Source: Clostridia bacterium
Lineage (GTDB): Bacteria; Bacillota; Clostridia; Christensenellales; Borkfalkiaceae
Length of the DNA stretch: 6,825 bases
Assembly (NCBI GenBank): GCA_029063275.1
Contig: JAIDOO010000123.1
Coordinates: 1 to 6,825, forward strand
Direction of reading: 5' to 3'
Positions 1 through 5,652 of this stretch are shown piece after piece (the first letter of the stretch is position 1; each line of letters opens with the position of its first letter). A model generated the notes under the pieces. It saw only the letters and a list, made by a program, of their open reading frames with translations, was not told the DNA's origin and searched no databases. The translations under genes and the position numbers were made by a program.

Positions 1-357
1 ACGTCAAACAGAATCAAACTTATGATAACGGACGTAAGCAGAAGCAAAGCCGAATACTTTATCGATTTAATTCAGTCATTTAACGTAAATATGCAGATGG
101 TCGTGCTTGCAAGCGGAACCGCAAGCGCCAAGATGCTGGGACTGTTGGGACTTTCGGACAATAATGAAAAGGCTGTAATTTTCAGCGTCATTCAGGAAAA
201 TAAAATTCCGTCCGCGCTCGCCGCTTTGGAAAACAAATTCAATTCCATTAAGGACGGAAAGGGCATTTCCTTTACAGTGCCTTTGACTAGCGTGATAGGC
301 GCGCTGATTTACGGATTTTTGAGCGATAATAAACAAATGGTCAAGGAGGGCAAATAG
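1..357 (+). CDS. PII-like signalling protein 1 (5' end outside window)
   Basis: A PII-fold (GlnB/GlnK-like) protein, probably a small trimeric cytoplasmic sensor; its partner is unknown. The reading frame is open from base 1, giving 118 visible residues. The first in-frame ATG, at 22, is unlikely to be the start: it has no ribosome binding site, and aligning this protein with its downstream paralogue places that Met inside strand beta-1 (RIKLMITDV against YEMIMCIID). The true start is therefore upstream. Counting from base 1, the T-loop region lies at about residues 38-56 and begins with GTAS. It lacks the YxGAxY uridylylation motif of classical GlnB. The B-loop region at about 83-90 (IKDGKGIS) is only loosely like the TGxxGDGKI nucleotide-binding loop. 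It ends one base before the next PII gene. The PII-superfamily call is firm; a role in nitrogen control is not shown. Confidence 0.82.
   Translation, partial: TSNRIKLMITDVSRSKAEYFIDLIQSFNVNMQMVVLASGTASAKMLGLLGLSDNNEKAVIFSVIQENKIPSALAALENKFNSIKDGKGISFTVPLTSVIGALIYGFLSDNKQMVKEGK
343..349 (+). promoter_or_regulatory. Strong ribosome binding site for the second PII-like gene
   Basis: AAGGAGG sits inside the last codons of the upstream gene, nine bases before the ATG at 359. It is a full match to the anti-Shine-Dalgarno core and fixes the start of the second PII-like gene despite the one-base gap between the two genes. Confidence 0.85.
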
Positions 358-358
358 T

Positions 359-757
359 ATGCAGACTGTATCCGGATACGAAATGATAATGTGCATAATC
401 GACTCGGGCTTTTCCGAAACGGTTATGGACGCGGCTAAGGAAGTGGGCGCGCGCGGCGGTACGGTAATCCACGCAAGGGGCACCGCCAACAAGGAAGCCG
501 AGCAGTTTTTTAATATTTCCATTCAGCCCGATAAGGAAATAGTTATGATTTTGGTGCCTTCCGAAATTAAGGACGCGGTTTTGCACGCGATTTACCGCTC
601 GGCAGGTTTAAAGACCGAGGGGCACGGAATAGCCTTTTCGCTTCCCGTGGACGACGTTGTGGGCATATCTTCCGCTCCCGCGCACGAGCCTGAAAAGGAA
701 GAAAAGGGCGGGGAAGAAAAGACGGAAAGTAACGAAGAAGCTAAAACCGAAAATTAG
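359..757 (+). CDS. PII-like signalling protein 2 with acidic C-terminal tail
   Basis: A second PII-superfamily protein of 132 residues, clearly different from its neighbour. Strand beta-1 and helix 1 occupy about residues 6-30 (GYEMIMCIIDSGFSETVMD), beta-2 runs into an RGTAN motif (40-44), the T-loop region spans about 40-58, and the B-loop region is at 85-92 (KTEGHGIA). The Tyr modified in classical GlnB and the canonical TGxxGDGK loop are both absent, so uridylylation is unlikely and nucleotide binding is uncertain. After the PII core, residues 106-132 form a low-complexity Glu/Lys-rich tail (10 Glu in the last 23) that classical PII proteins lack. I recall this GFSxxVMDAA / GGTVIHARGT subtype occurring as a pair with a second PII-like protein, often near DUF1538 membrane proteins. 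That would fit upstream of the window but cannot be seen here. It is co-transcribed with gene 1 and followed by a terminator. Confidence 0.85.
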   Translation: MQTVSGYEMIMCIIDSGFSETVMDAAKEVGARGGTVIHARGTANKEAEQFFNISIQPDKEIVMILVPSEIKDAVLHAIYRSAGLKTEGHGIAFSLPVDDVVGISSAPAHEPEKEEKGGEEKTESNEEAKTEN

Positions 758-773
758 CAATCAGATAATCTTC

Positions 774-811
774 AAGCCGTCCGCGCTATTATCGGCGCGG
801 ACGGCTTTTTT
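774..811 (+). terminator. Rho-independent terminator after the PII-like pair
   Basis: A perfect GC-rich stem, GCCGTCCGCGC (776-786) pairing with GCGCGGACGGC (795-805), encloses an eight-base loop. It can be extended by two A-T pairs and is followed by six T (806-811). It starts 16 bases after the stop codon of the second PII-like gene. This separates the PII unit from the ATPase operon at the transcript level. Confidence 0.95.
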
Positions 812-860
812 ATCGAAAAATGAAATTTTGTGAAATTTTTTAACCTTTTTTGTTATCTAC

Positions 861-889
861 TTGCAAAAATTTACTATATATGGTAAAAT
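861..889 (+). promoter_or_regulatory. Sigma-70/SigA-type promoter of the V-ATPase operon
   Basis: A -35 box TTGCAA (861-866) is followed by a 17-base spacer and a -10 box TAAAAT (884-889). The TG at 881-882 makes an extended -10. The spacing is optimal, the -10 matches TATAAT at five of six positions and the -35 matches TTGACA at four of six. The region before it (816-851) is very A/T-rich, with TGAAATTTT repeated at 821 and 831, and could act as an UP element. Transcription should start near 896, leaving a leader of about 33 bases before the ATG at 929. That is too short for a riboswitch. Confidence 0.8.
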
Positions 890-911
890 ACAGAAGTTGG
901 AAAATTTTACC
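882..911. repeat. Inverted repeat overlapping the -10 box and transcript start
   Basis: GGTAAAAT (882-889) and ATTTTACC (904-911) are perfect reverse complements with 14 bases between them. A related half-site, ATTTAC (869-874), lies in the promoter spacer and forms a second, looser dyad with GTAAAAT (883-889). The placement over the -10 and the +1 region is where a repressor would act. In such AT-rich DNA an eight-base match could arise by chance, so operator function is only a possibility. Confidence 0.3.
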
Positions 912-918
912 TGTTCAT

Positions 919-922
919 GGAG
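919..922 (+). promoter_or_regulatory. Ribosome binding site deciding the subunit H start
   Basis: GGAG lies six bases before the ATG at 929. It overlaps an earlier in-frame ATG at 917, which has no Shine-Dalgarno match in front of it. This favours 929 as the real start. Confidence 0.7.
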
Positions 923-928
923 CGGTTT

Positions 929-1246
929 ATGGAAGAAATAATAAAATCGATAACCCGGGCGGAAGCGGAGGCAGAGCAGATTAAGGCGGAAGCGCTTTTG
1001 CAATCGGCGCAGATTGCCGGGGACGCAGAATCGGAAGTCGTAAAAATCGCCGAAAAGTGCGAGGAAGAATGTAAACTTTACCGTGAAAAAGAAATAGCCG
1101 CGGCTCACGCCGAGGCGGACAAGCTATATACGCAGTCGCTGGATAAAAAACGTGCCGAAGCGGCGGCTTACGCCGATTCGGTTATCAAACATACCGATAA
1201 AGCGGTTGCGGATATAGTCCGGAGGATAACCCGTGGCAGTCGCTGA
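929..1246 (+). CDS. ntpF: V/A-type ATPase subunit H/G-like peripheral stalk protein
   Basis: A small, almost entirely helical, charged protein of 105 residues. It matches the stalk subunit called H in archaeal-type A-ATPases (AhaH) and NtpF in E. hirae. With subunit E it forms the peripheral stalks that hold the catalytic head against the membrane stator. The sequence starts MEEIIKSI and continues as Ala/Glu/Lys-rich heptad-like helix (AEAEAEQIKAEA, then AAAHAEADKLY) with no globular domain or membrane span. The start is set at 929 rather than the in-frame ATG at 917, because GGAG is six bases before 929 and family members begin with this EEIIK-type helix. It is the first gene of the operon, and its last 14 bases overlap the start of subunit I. 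The similarity is mainly compositional, so position in the operon carries much of the call. Confidence 0.82.
   Translation: MEEIIKSITRAEAEAEQIKAEALLQSAQIAGDAESEVVKIAEKCEEECKLYREKEIAAAHAEADKLYTQSLDKKRAEAAAYADSVIKHTDKAVADIVRRITRGSR
1221..1225 (+). promoter_or_regulatory. Ribosome binding site for the GTG start of subunit I
   Basis: GGAGG inside the end of subunit H lies seven bases before the GTG at 1233. It supports GTG over the ATG at 1248, as does the MAVAEMQKL N-terminus, which matches the MAVxxMxKL pattern of the family. Confidence 0.8.
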
Positions 1247-3239
1247 AATGCAAAAACTCAATCTCGCGGCGCTTGCCTACGACAGGGATAAAATTTTAAA
1301 TTCCCTGCAATGGACGGGCGCAACCGAGATTAAACTTCATCCCGCAGCGGAGCTTACATTTCCGCTGGAAGCCGATTGCGGGGATTTGCGCGAGTATTGC
1401 AACTCTGCCGAAGCCGCGCTCGGTTTTTTATGCGCCGAAGTTGAAAATTATATAAAGGAAAACAAAATTAAGACGGACGTCCTCGGCGACGGCTTTGACG
1501 TTTCTTATTCCGAGTTTATCGGGGCGGGCAAATATAAAGAGCAGGCGGACGCGCTTATCGCGGAAATAAATTCGCTGATAGATAAAAGGCGTTCCCTTTC
1601 AGCTGAAAAAAGCAAGCTTTTGCGCACGCAGAAAACAGCTGAAATTTATTCGTGCATAAAAAGACGTCTGGGCGATTTTGCGGATACGAAGCATACGGTC
1701 ATTAAGCTTGGCACACTGCCTTCGTCCGAAGCCGACGCTTTTTTGAAAGAGGTATGCTCGCGCGGACTTTGCGACTGCAAGGTTATTAGCTCCGACGCTG
1801 AAACCGCGCTTGTGATTTTCGCGGCGCACAAGTCGGAAGAACAGATTGACGGGCTGTTGCAGTCGGCGGGATTTTCCGCTTGCCCTTTCCAAAGCGATAA
1901 AACGGGGGAAGAGGTTTACAACGGCGTTTGCGTACGGATTGACGAGATTGACTCTCTTTTGGACGGCGTAAAGGAAAAGCTTTACGGGCTGGGCAAAAAT
2001 ATAAAGCAGTTCAAAGTTTACTGCGACTATCTCGCTTTCGAGCTTGAAAAGCTGTCGCAAACCGAAAAAATGCGCGGTACGGCAAAGACCTTCTTTTTGG
2101 AGGCTTACGTTCCGAAGGACGCGGAAGAGCTTATAAAGCAGACCCTTGACGGCGTAACTTCCGCAGTGTACTACGAGTTCAGCGAGCCTGACGAGGATGA
2201 AACGCCGCCTACCCTTTACAAAAACAACGCAGTTGTTAAAAACTTCGAAACAATAACCAATATGTATTCGCCGGCAAATTCGCGCGAGTTCGATCCCAAT
2301 ACGGTAATGGCTTTCTTTTACAGCCTGTTTTTAGGCTTTATTATGGCTGATATGGGCTACGGCGCGTTGATGATTTTGGGCGGCGGAGCGATATATTTGA
2401 AAACGCGCAAAAAGGACGGCGGTATAACCAGGCTTTCGGCAGTATTTGCAATAGGCGGAATTTTTGCGGTTATCTGGGGCGCGCTGTTCGGTTCGCTTTT
2501 CGGCGTGGAAATGTTCAGGTCGGTAATGCCGAACGCACAAAGCGATATGTGGAGCTTTATGGGCATACGAGTGCCCGCAGTGCTTGTGATAAGCTTAGAG
2601 CTCGGTGTCGTTCAGCTTCTGACAGGATACGTCTGCCGCGCAATCCAGTGTATGCGCCGCGGCAGGTTCTGGGACGGAATTTTGGACGGACTTGTATGGG
2701 TTGTGTTTTCACTCGGCGTGGGGCTTGCGGTTGCGGGACTTATCGACGAGCTTAAATTCCCCCGTCTTGCACTTGTCGGCGGAATTATGGCGGGCGCGGC
2801 GCTTGTCGTAGCGATTTTTACCGCAGGCAGAAAGGAAAAGCTTTTGGGCAAGTTCACAAAAGGCTTCGGCGCGGCTTACGGAATAATTAACTACGCTTCG
2901 GACGTTTTAAGCTATGCAAGACTTTACGGACTGATGCTTTCGGGCGCGGTAATAGCCAAAATTATTTCAGATTACGCCGTTGTAGGCGTGAACGGCGGTA
3001 CGGGATTTATTCTCAGCGGAAACCCTATGTTGGTTATTTTGGGCGTAGTGCTTCTGATAGTCGGACACGGCTTCAATCTCGCAATAGGGCTTTTGGGCGC
3101 GTACATTCACGATGCAAGACTGCAATACGTTGAGTTTTACGGCAGATTTTTCGAGGGCGAGGGTGAGCTGTTCGCTCCGCTCGGCTCAAACCAGAAATAT
3201 GTAAAAGTAGTAAAAACTTTGCAACCCACAGCCGATTAA
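1233..3239 (+). CDS. ntpI: V/A-type ATPase subunit I (a-type membrane stator)
   Basis: The 668-residue stator that forms the two ion half-channels facing the rotor ring and anchors the peripheral stalks. Residues 1 to about 355 form the cytoplasmic arm, with likely coiled coils near 103-135 and 235-278 and the family motif TFFLEAYVP (286-294). The membrane half starts around 357 and shows about eight hydrophobic segments (roughly 359-375, 376-391, 402-424, 447-471, 487-504, 512-530, 557-578, 599-625). The conserved segment SYARLYGLMLSGA carries the essential channel arginine at R563. The signature GHGFN (611-615) followed by IHDARLQYVEFY is also present, so the protein looks functional. Length is typical of bacterial NtpI. 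It starts with GTG, overlaps subunit H by 14 bases, and is probably translationally coupled to it. Subunit K follows after 48 bases. Confidence 0.96.
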   Translation: MAVAEMQKLNLAALAYDRDKILNSLQWTGATEIKLHPAAELTFPLEADCGDLREYCNSAEAALGFLCAEVENYIKENKIKTDVLGDGFDVSYSEFIGAGKYKEQADALIAEINSLIDKRRSLSAEKSKLLRTQKTAEIYSCIKRRLGDFADTKHTVIKLGTLPSSEADAFLKEVCSRGLCDCKVISSDAETALVIFAAHKSEEQIDGLLQSAGFSACPFQSDKTGEEVYNGVCVRIDEIDSLLDGVKEKLYGLGKNIKQFKVYCDYLAFELEKLSQTEKMRGTAKTFFLEAYVPKDAEELIKQTLDGVTSAVYYEFSEPDEDETPPTLYKNNAVVKNFETITNMYSPANSREFDPNTVMAFFYSLFLGFIMADMGYGALMILGGGAIYLKTRKKDGGITRLSAVFAIGGIFAVIWGALFGSLFGVEMFRSVMPNAQSDMWSFMGIRVPAVLVISLELGVVQLLTGYVCRAIQCMRRGRFWDGILDGLVWVVFSLGVGLAVAGLIDELKFPRLALVGGIMAGAALVVAIFTAGRKEKLLGKFTKGFGAAYGIINYASDVLSYARLYGLMLSGAVIAKIISDYAVVGVNGGTGFILSGNPMLVILGVVLLIVGHGFNLAIGLLGAYIHDARLQYVEFYGRFFEGEGELFAPLGSNQKYVKVVKTLQPTAD

Positions 3240-3273
3240 ACGGGTAGGTTGCGGTATAAAAAATTAAAAAAAC

Positions 3274-3280
3274 TTGGAGG
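3274..3280 (+). promoter_or_regulatory. Strong ribosome binding site deciding the subunit K start
   Basis: TTGGAGG lies seven bases before the ATG at 3288, behind an A-rich stretch (3257-3271). This rules in 3288 and rules out an in-frame TTG at 3249. A strong site suits the proteolipid, of which about ten copies are needed per complex. Confidence 0.85.
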
Positions 3281-3287
3281 TTATTTT

Positions 3288-3737
3288 ATGACAACAGGAT
3301 ACGTAATAGGAATTTTCGGGATTGTGCTGTGCGTGCTTGCGTGCGGCGTAGGCTCGGCAATCGGTCTTTTCAAGACGGGCAGTGCCGCGGCTGGCGTTCT
3401 CGGCGAAAATCCCAAAAAGTTCGGTAAAGTGCTCGTACTCGTTCTGCTTCCGGCTACTCAGGGTATCTACGGCTTTATTATCGCAATAATAGCGTCGGGC
3501 TCGCTCGGCACGGCTATGTCGGTTGCGGACGGTTGGACGATGTTCGGAATGGTTATGCCTATGGCGATTTCGGGACTTGTAACGGGTATTTTGCAGGGTA
3601 TGTCGGCGGTCAACTGCATCTACGCAGTAGGCAAGCAGGATTCCCTCGGCGGTAAGCTGATTATCTATCCCGCGATGATAGAGTTCTACGCAATTTTGGG
3701 ACTTATTATCTCTATAATGTTTATTGCGTTAATTTAA
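3288..3737 (+). CDS. ntpK: V-type ATPase subunit K (c-ring proteolipid, predicted Na+-binding)
   Basis: The rotor-ring proteolipid, 149 residues with four membrane helices (about 5-28, 46-69, 84-112, 125-148), made of two fused hairpins. The ion-binding carboxylate is E132 in helix 4 (IEFYAILG). The equivalent place in the first hairpin (LPATQGIYG) is occupied by G59, so each protomer binds one ion. Compared with the E. hirae ring as I remember it, L54, T57, Q58, Q103 and E132 match its Na+ ligands Leu61, Thr64, Gln65, Gln110 and Glu139, and Y61 matches Tyr68, all with the same offset of seven. This predicts sodium specificity; the transport itself is inferred. The start at 3288 is chosen from the strong ribosome binding site; starting at TTG 3249 would add a lysine-rich extension (MRYKKLKK) foreign to the family. 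Confidence 0.96.
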   Translation: MTTGYVIGIFGIVLCVLACGVGSAIGLFKTGSAAAGVLGENPKKFGKVLVLVLLPATQGIYGFIIAIIASGSLGTAMSVADGWTMFGMVMPMAISGLVTGILQGMSAVNCIYAVGKQDSLGGKLIIYPAMIEFYAILGLIISIMFIALI

Positions 3738-3749
3738 CGGGTCTAAAAA

Positions 3750-4322
3750 ATGAGTAAGGAAAGTATTGTCGAACGCATAATTTCCGACGCCGAAGAGGAG
3801 CGCAACCGTATTATATCCGAGGCGCGGAAAAAGGCGGAAGAAACTTTGGAAAGCGCCAACGAAAGCGCGCGCAGAAAATACCTCGGCGTGCAAGCGGAAA
3901 CGGCGCAAAAGGTAAAGGCGATTTTAGACGGCAAGGCGGCTTCCGCCCGTCTTGACGGAGCAAAAGCGGAGCTTAAAGAAAAACGGCGGGTAATCGACGC
4001 CGTTTACGGCGGCGCGTTGCAAAAGCTTTGTGCGCTGGATAAAGAGGATTCGTTAAAGCTTGCGGAAAAGCTTTTAAAGGAATACGCCGAAGAGGGCGAC
4101 GAGATTGCGTTTGCTTCAAGCTATAAATTTTCGCAGGAAGTAATGAAACTTGACGTCGTAAAAAAGAAAAAGCTGAAAATGTCGCACGGAAGCGCAAAGG
4201 TTGAAGGCGGATTTATACTTCTGGGAAAAGACTCGGATAAGGACGTATCTTATTCCGCGCTTCTTGCCGCAGACAGAGAGCAGTTTCAGTCGGATATCGC
4301 AGTTAAAATTTTCAAGGATTGA
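3750..4322 (+). CDS. ntpE: V/A-type ATPase subunit E (peripheral stalk)
   Basis: A 190-residue stalk protein that pairs with subunit H and caps the top of the catalytic head through its C-terminal domain. Residues 1 to about 100 are a long charged helix (SIVERIISDAEEERNRII, then AETAQKVKAILD). The rest is a small alpha/beta domain containing the family segment KVEGGFILLGKD (around 150) and ending with the usual AADREQFQSDIA helix. The length fits NtpE. It lies 12 bases after subunit K. The Shine-Dalgarno signal before its ATG is poor (ACGGG about ten bases upstream), in contrast to the strong site of K, so it may depend on ribosomes finishing K. Its stop codon is two bases before the start of subunit C. 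Confidence 0.93.
   Translation: MSKESIVERIISDAEEERNRIISEARKKAEETLESANESARRKYLGVQAETAQKVKAILDGKAASARLDGAKAELKEKRRVIDAVYGGALQKLCALDKEDSLKLAEKLLKEYAEEGDEIAFASSYKFSQEVMKLDVVKKKKLKMSHGSAKVEGGFILLGKDSDKDVSYSALLAADREQFQSDIAVKIFKD
4314..4318 (+). promoter_or_regulatory. Ribosome binding site deciding the subunit C start
   Basis: AAGGA, formed by the last codons of subunit E, lies six bases before the ATG at 4325. An in-frame TTG at 4319 directly abuts this site and could not use it, so the ATG is preferred. Confidence 0.75.
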
Positions 4323-4324
4323 TT

Positions 4325-5296
4325 ATGCATAAGGACTACGACTACGTTAACGGAGTAATTGCCGCAAAGGAAGTATATCTTTTGGGCGCAAAAATTTCCA
4401 AGCTGTGCGAGGGCGGCGTTGAAGAAGCTTTCCGGGGAATTACGGAAAGCGGCTTCGGCAAAGGCGCGGACGCAGTAACCGTTTACGACTATGAAAAGCT
4501 TTTATCTTCCGACGAGCGCGATATAGACGGGTTTATCCGCGAATACGGCGGTGCGCCCGAGCAAAGCTACTTTTTATCGCCCCGCGATTTCCACAACGCA
4601 AAAGCGCTTTTCAAAGCGCGTTATCTTCAAACGGACGCGGAAGGAATGCTCGCGCCGCAAGGACTTTTTGAAATCTCTGAAATTTCGCGCTGTATAGAGA
4701 GCGGCGAATATAAAAGTCTGGGCGGAGAACTTGAAAAAGCCTGCAAAAAGGCGGAGGAGCTTTTTTCTCGGGAAGAAGCGGAGGTATCTGGCGCGGAAAT
4801 CGGCGCAATCTTCGAAAAGGCGCTTTATTGCCACCTTGTAAAGACGTGTGCAAAAAATCCTACGCTTAAAAAACTGCTTGCTGAAAAAGCGGATATGACG
4901 AATATTCTCACTGTACTGCGCTCGCAGTCTGATAAGCAGGCTGAAAAAAATTACGTTGCAGGCGGCAGGCTCAAAGCAGAACAGCTCAACGGGCTGTTTG
5001 AAGCCGACGGGGAAAAGGCAGAACGGCTTTTCGACGGCACGGGATATACAAGCTTTTTAAGAACCTGCCTCGAAGCAAAGGCAGAGGGCAAGCCTATGAC
5101 CGAAGCCGAGCTTATGCGCGACAACGCAGAGTGCGATTACCTTTCGGCTGACAAATACGCGCTTAGACGTAGCCAGCCCTTTTTGTACTACGTTATAAGG
5201 CGGCGCGCCGAAAATGCGAACGTAAGAATTTTATTCGTGTGCCTGCTTGCGGGCATGGACGAGGGCGCAATCAAAAGACGGCTTCGCGCCGTATAG
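4325..5296 (+). CDS. ntpC: V/A-type ATPase subunit C (d-type rotor socket)
   Basis: A 323-residue soluble helical protein, homologous to eukaryotic subunit d. It sits on the c-ring like a socket and receives the central shaft (D and F). Recognisable family features are the N-terminal DYDYVNGVIAAKE helix, the DMTNILTVLRSQ motif (190-201, matching the DxxNLxxxLR pattern), and the C-terminal PFLYYVIRRRAENANVRIL segment (285-303), which is the best conserved part of the family. There are no membrane spans or catalytic sites, as expected. The start is ATG 4325, from the AAGGA six bases upstream; a TTG two codons earlier would overlap the subunit E stop. Sequence between the motifs is divergent, so the call rests on these motifs and on position between E and F. 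Confidence 0.92.
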   Translation: MHKDYDYVNGVIAAKEVYLLGAKISKLCEGGVEEAFRGITESGFGKGADAVTVYDYEKLLSSDERDIDGFIREYGGAPEQSYFLSPRDFHNAKALFKARYLQTDAEGMLAPQGLFEISEISRCIESGEYKSLGGELEKACKKAEELFSREEAEVSGAEIGAIFEKALYCHLVKTCAKNPTLKKLLAEKADMTNILTVLRSQSDKQAEKNYVAGGRLKAEQLNGLFEADGEKAERLFDGTGYTSFLRTCLEAKAEGKPMTEAELMRDNAECDYLSADKYALRRSQPFLYYVIRRRAENANVRILFVCLLAGMDEGAIKRRLRAV

Positions 5297-5322
5297 CGAA
5301 AACTTTCGTGAGGAGAGTTTAA

Positions 5323-5637
5323 ATGGAAGGCAAAATAGCAATAGTCGGAAGCGGCGACAGCATAACCGTTTTCAAAGCGGCGGGCGTTTCTGCGTTTGCG
5401 GCTGAAAACGCGGACAAAGCCAAAGAGCTTATCCGTAAAATCGCAAAAGACTATAAAATCATATTTGTAACCGAAGAGCTTTACGCTCCCTTGACGGGCT
5501 TTTTGAAAAGGTTTGACGAACAGCCCTATCCCGTAGTGCTGAGCGTACCTACAAGCGAGGGCTCGGATTACGGCAAAGAACTTTTAAAGAGCGCGATGGA
5601 ACGCGCCCTTGGCGTTGATATACTCTTCAACGACTAA
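5323..5637 (+). CDS. ntpG: V/A-type ATPase subunit F (central stalk)
   Basis: A 104-residue Rossmann-like protein that joins subunit D in the rotating shaft; in E. hirae it is called NtpG. It begins with KIAIVGSGDSITVFKAAGV, the hallmark first strand and loop of the family. It continues with KIIFVTEELYA in the middle and PYPVVLSVPTSEGSDYG near residue 72, and ends with the typical ALGVDILF helix and tail. Length is normal. The start has AGGAG seven bases upstream (5311-5315), and the gene is separated from C by 26 bases and from A by 15. Confidence 0.96.
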   Translation: MEGKIAIVGSGDSITVFKAAGVSAFAAENADKAKELIRKIAKDYKIIFVTEELYAPLTGFLKRFDEQPYPVVLSVPTSEGSDYGKELLKSAMERALGVDILFND

Positions 5638-5652
5638 TCGACAGAGGTTATT

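Noticed and set aside
76..586. Two minus-strand open frames (76-522 and 341-586) opposite the PII-like genes
   Set aside because: They lie antisense to two well-supported PII-fold proteins, resemble no family, have no ribosome binding site that I could see, and their amino-acid make-up is that of reverse-strand shadows.
821..839. Tandem TGAAATTTT repeat as a specific regulator site
   Set aside because: Only two copies in very AT-rich DNA, ten bases apart. It is more simply part of an A/T-rich UP-like region, so it is noted under the promoter only.
812..916. A possible small RNA or riboswitch between the PII unit and the ATPase operon
   Set aside because: After the terminator the region is AT-rich with only a promoter and short dyads. 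No stable multi-stem structure or second terminator can be drawn.
1599..2060. A 153-residue minus-strand open frame inside subunit I
   Set aside because: It is fully contained in the coding region of a clear NtpI arm domain, has no recognisable motif, and its translation is rich in Arg, Leu and Phe as expected from antisense of this codon usage.
3249..3287. A TTG start giving subunit K a 13-residue basic N-terminal extension
   Set aside because: The start at ATG 3288 has a strong ribosome binding site at seven bases and gives the normal family N-terminus.
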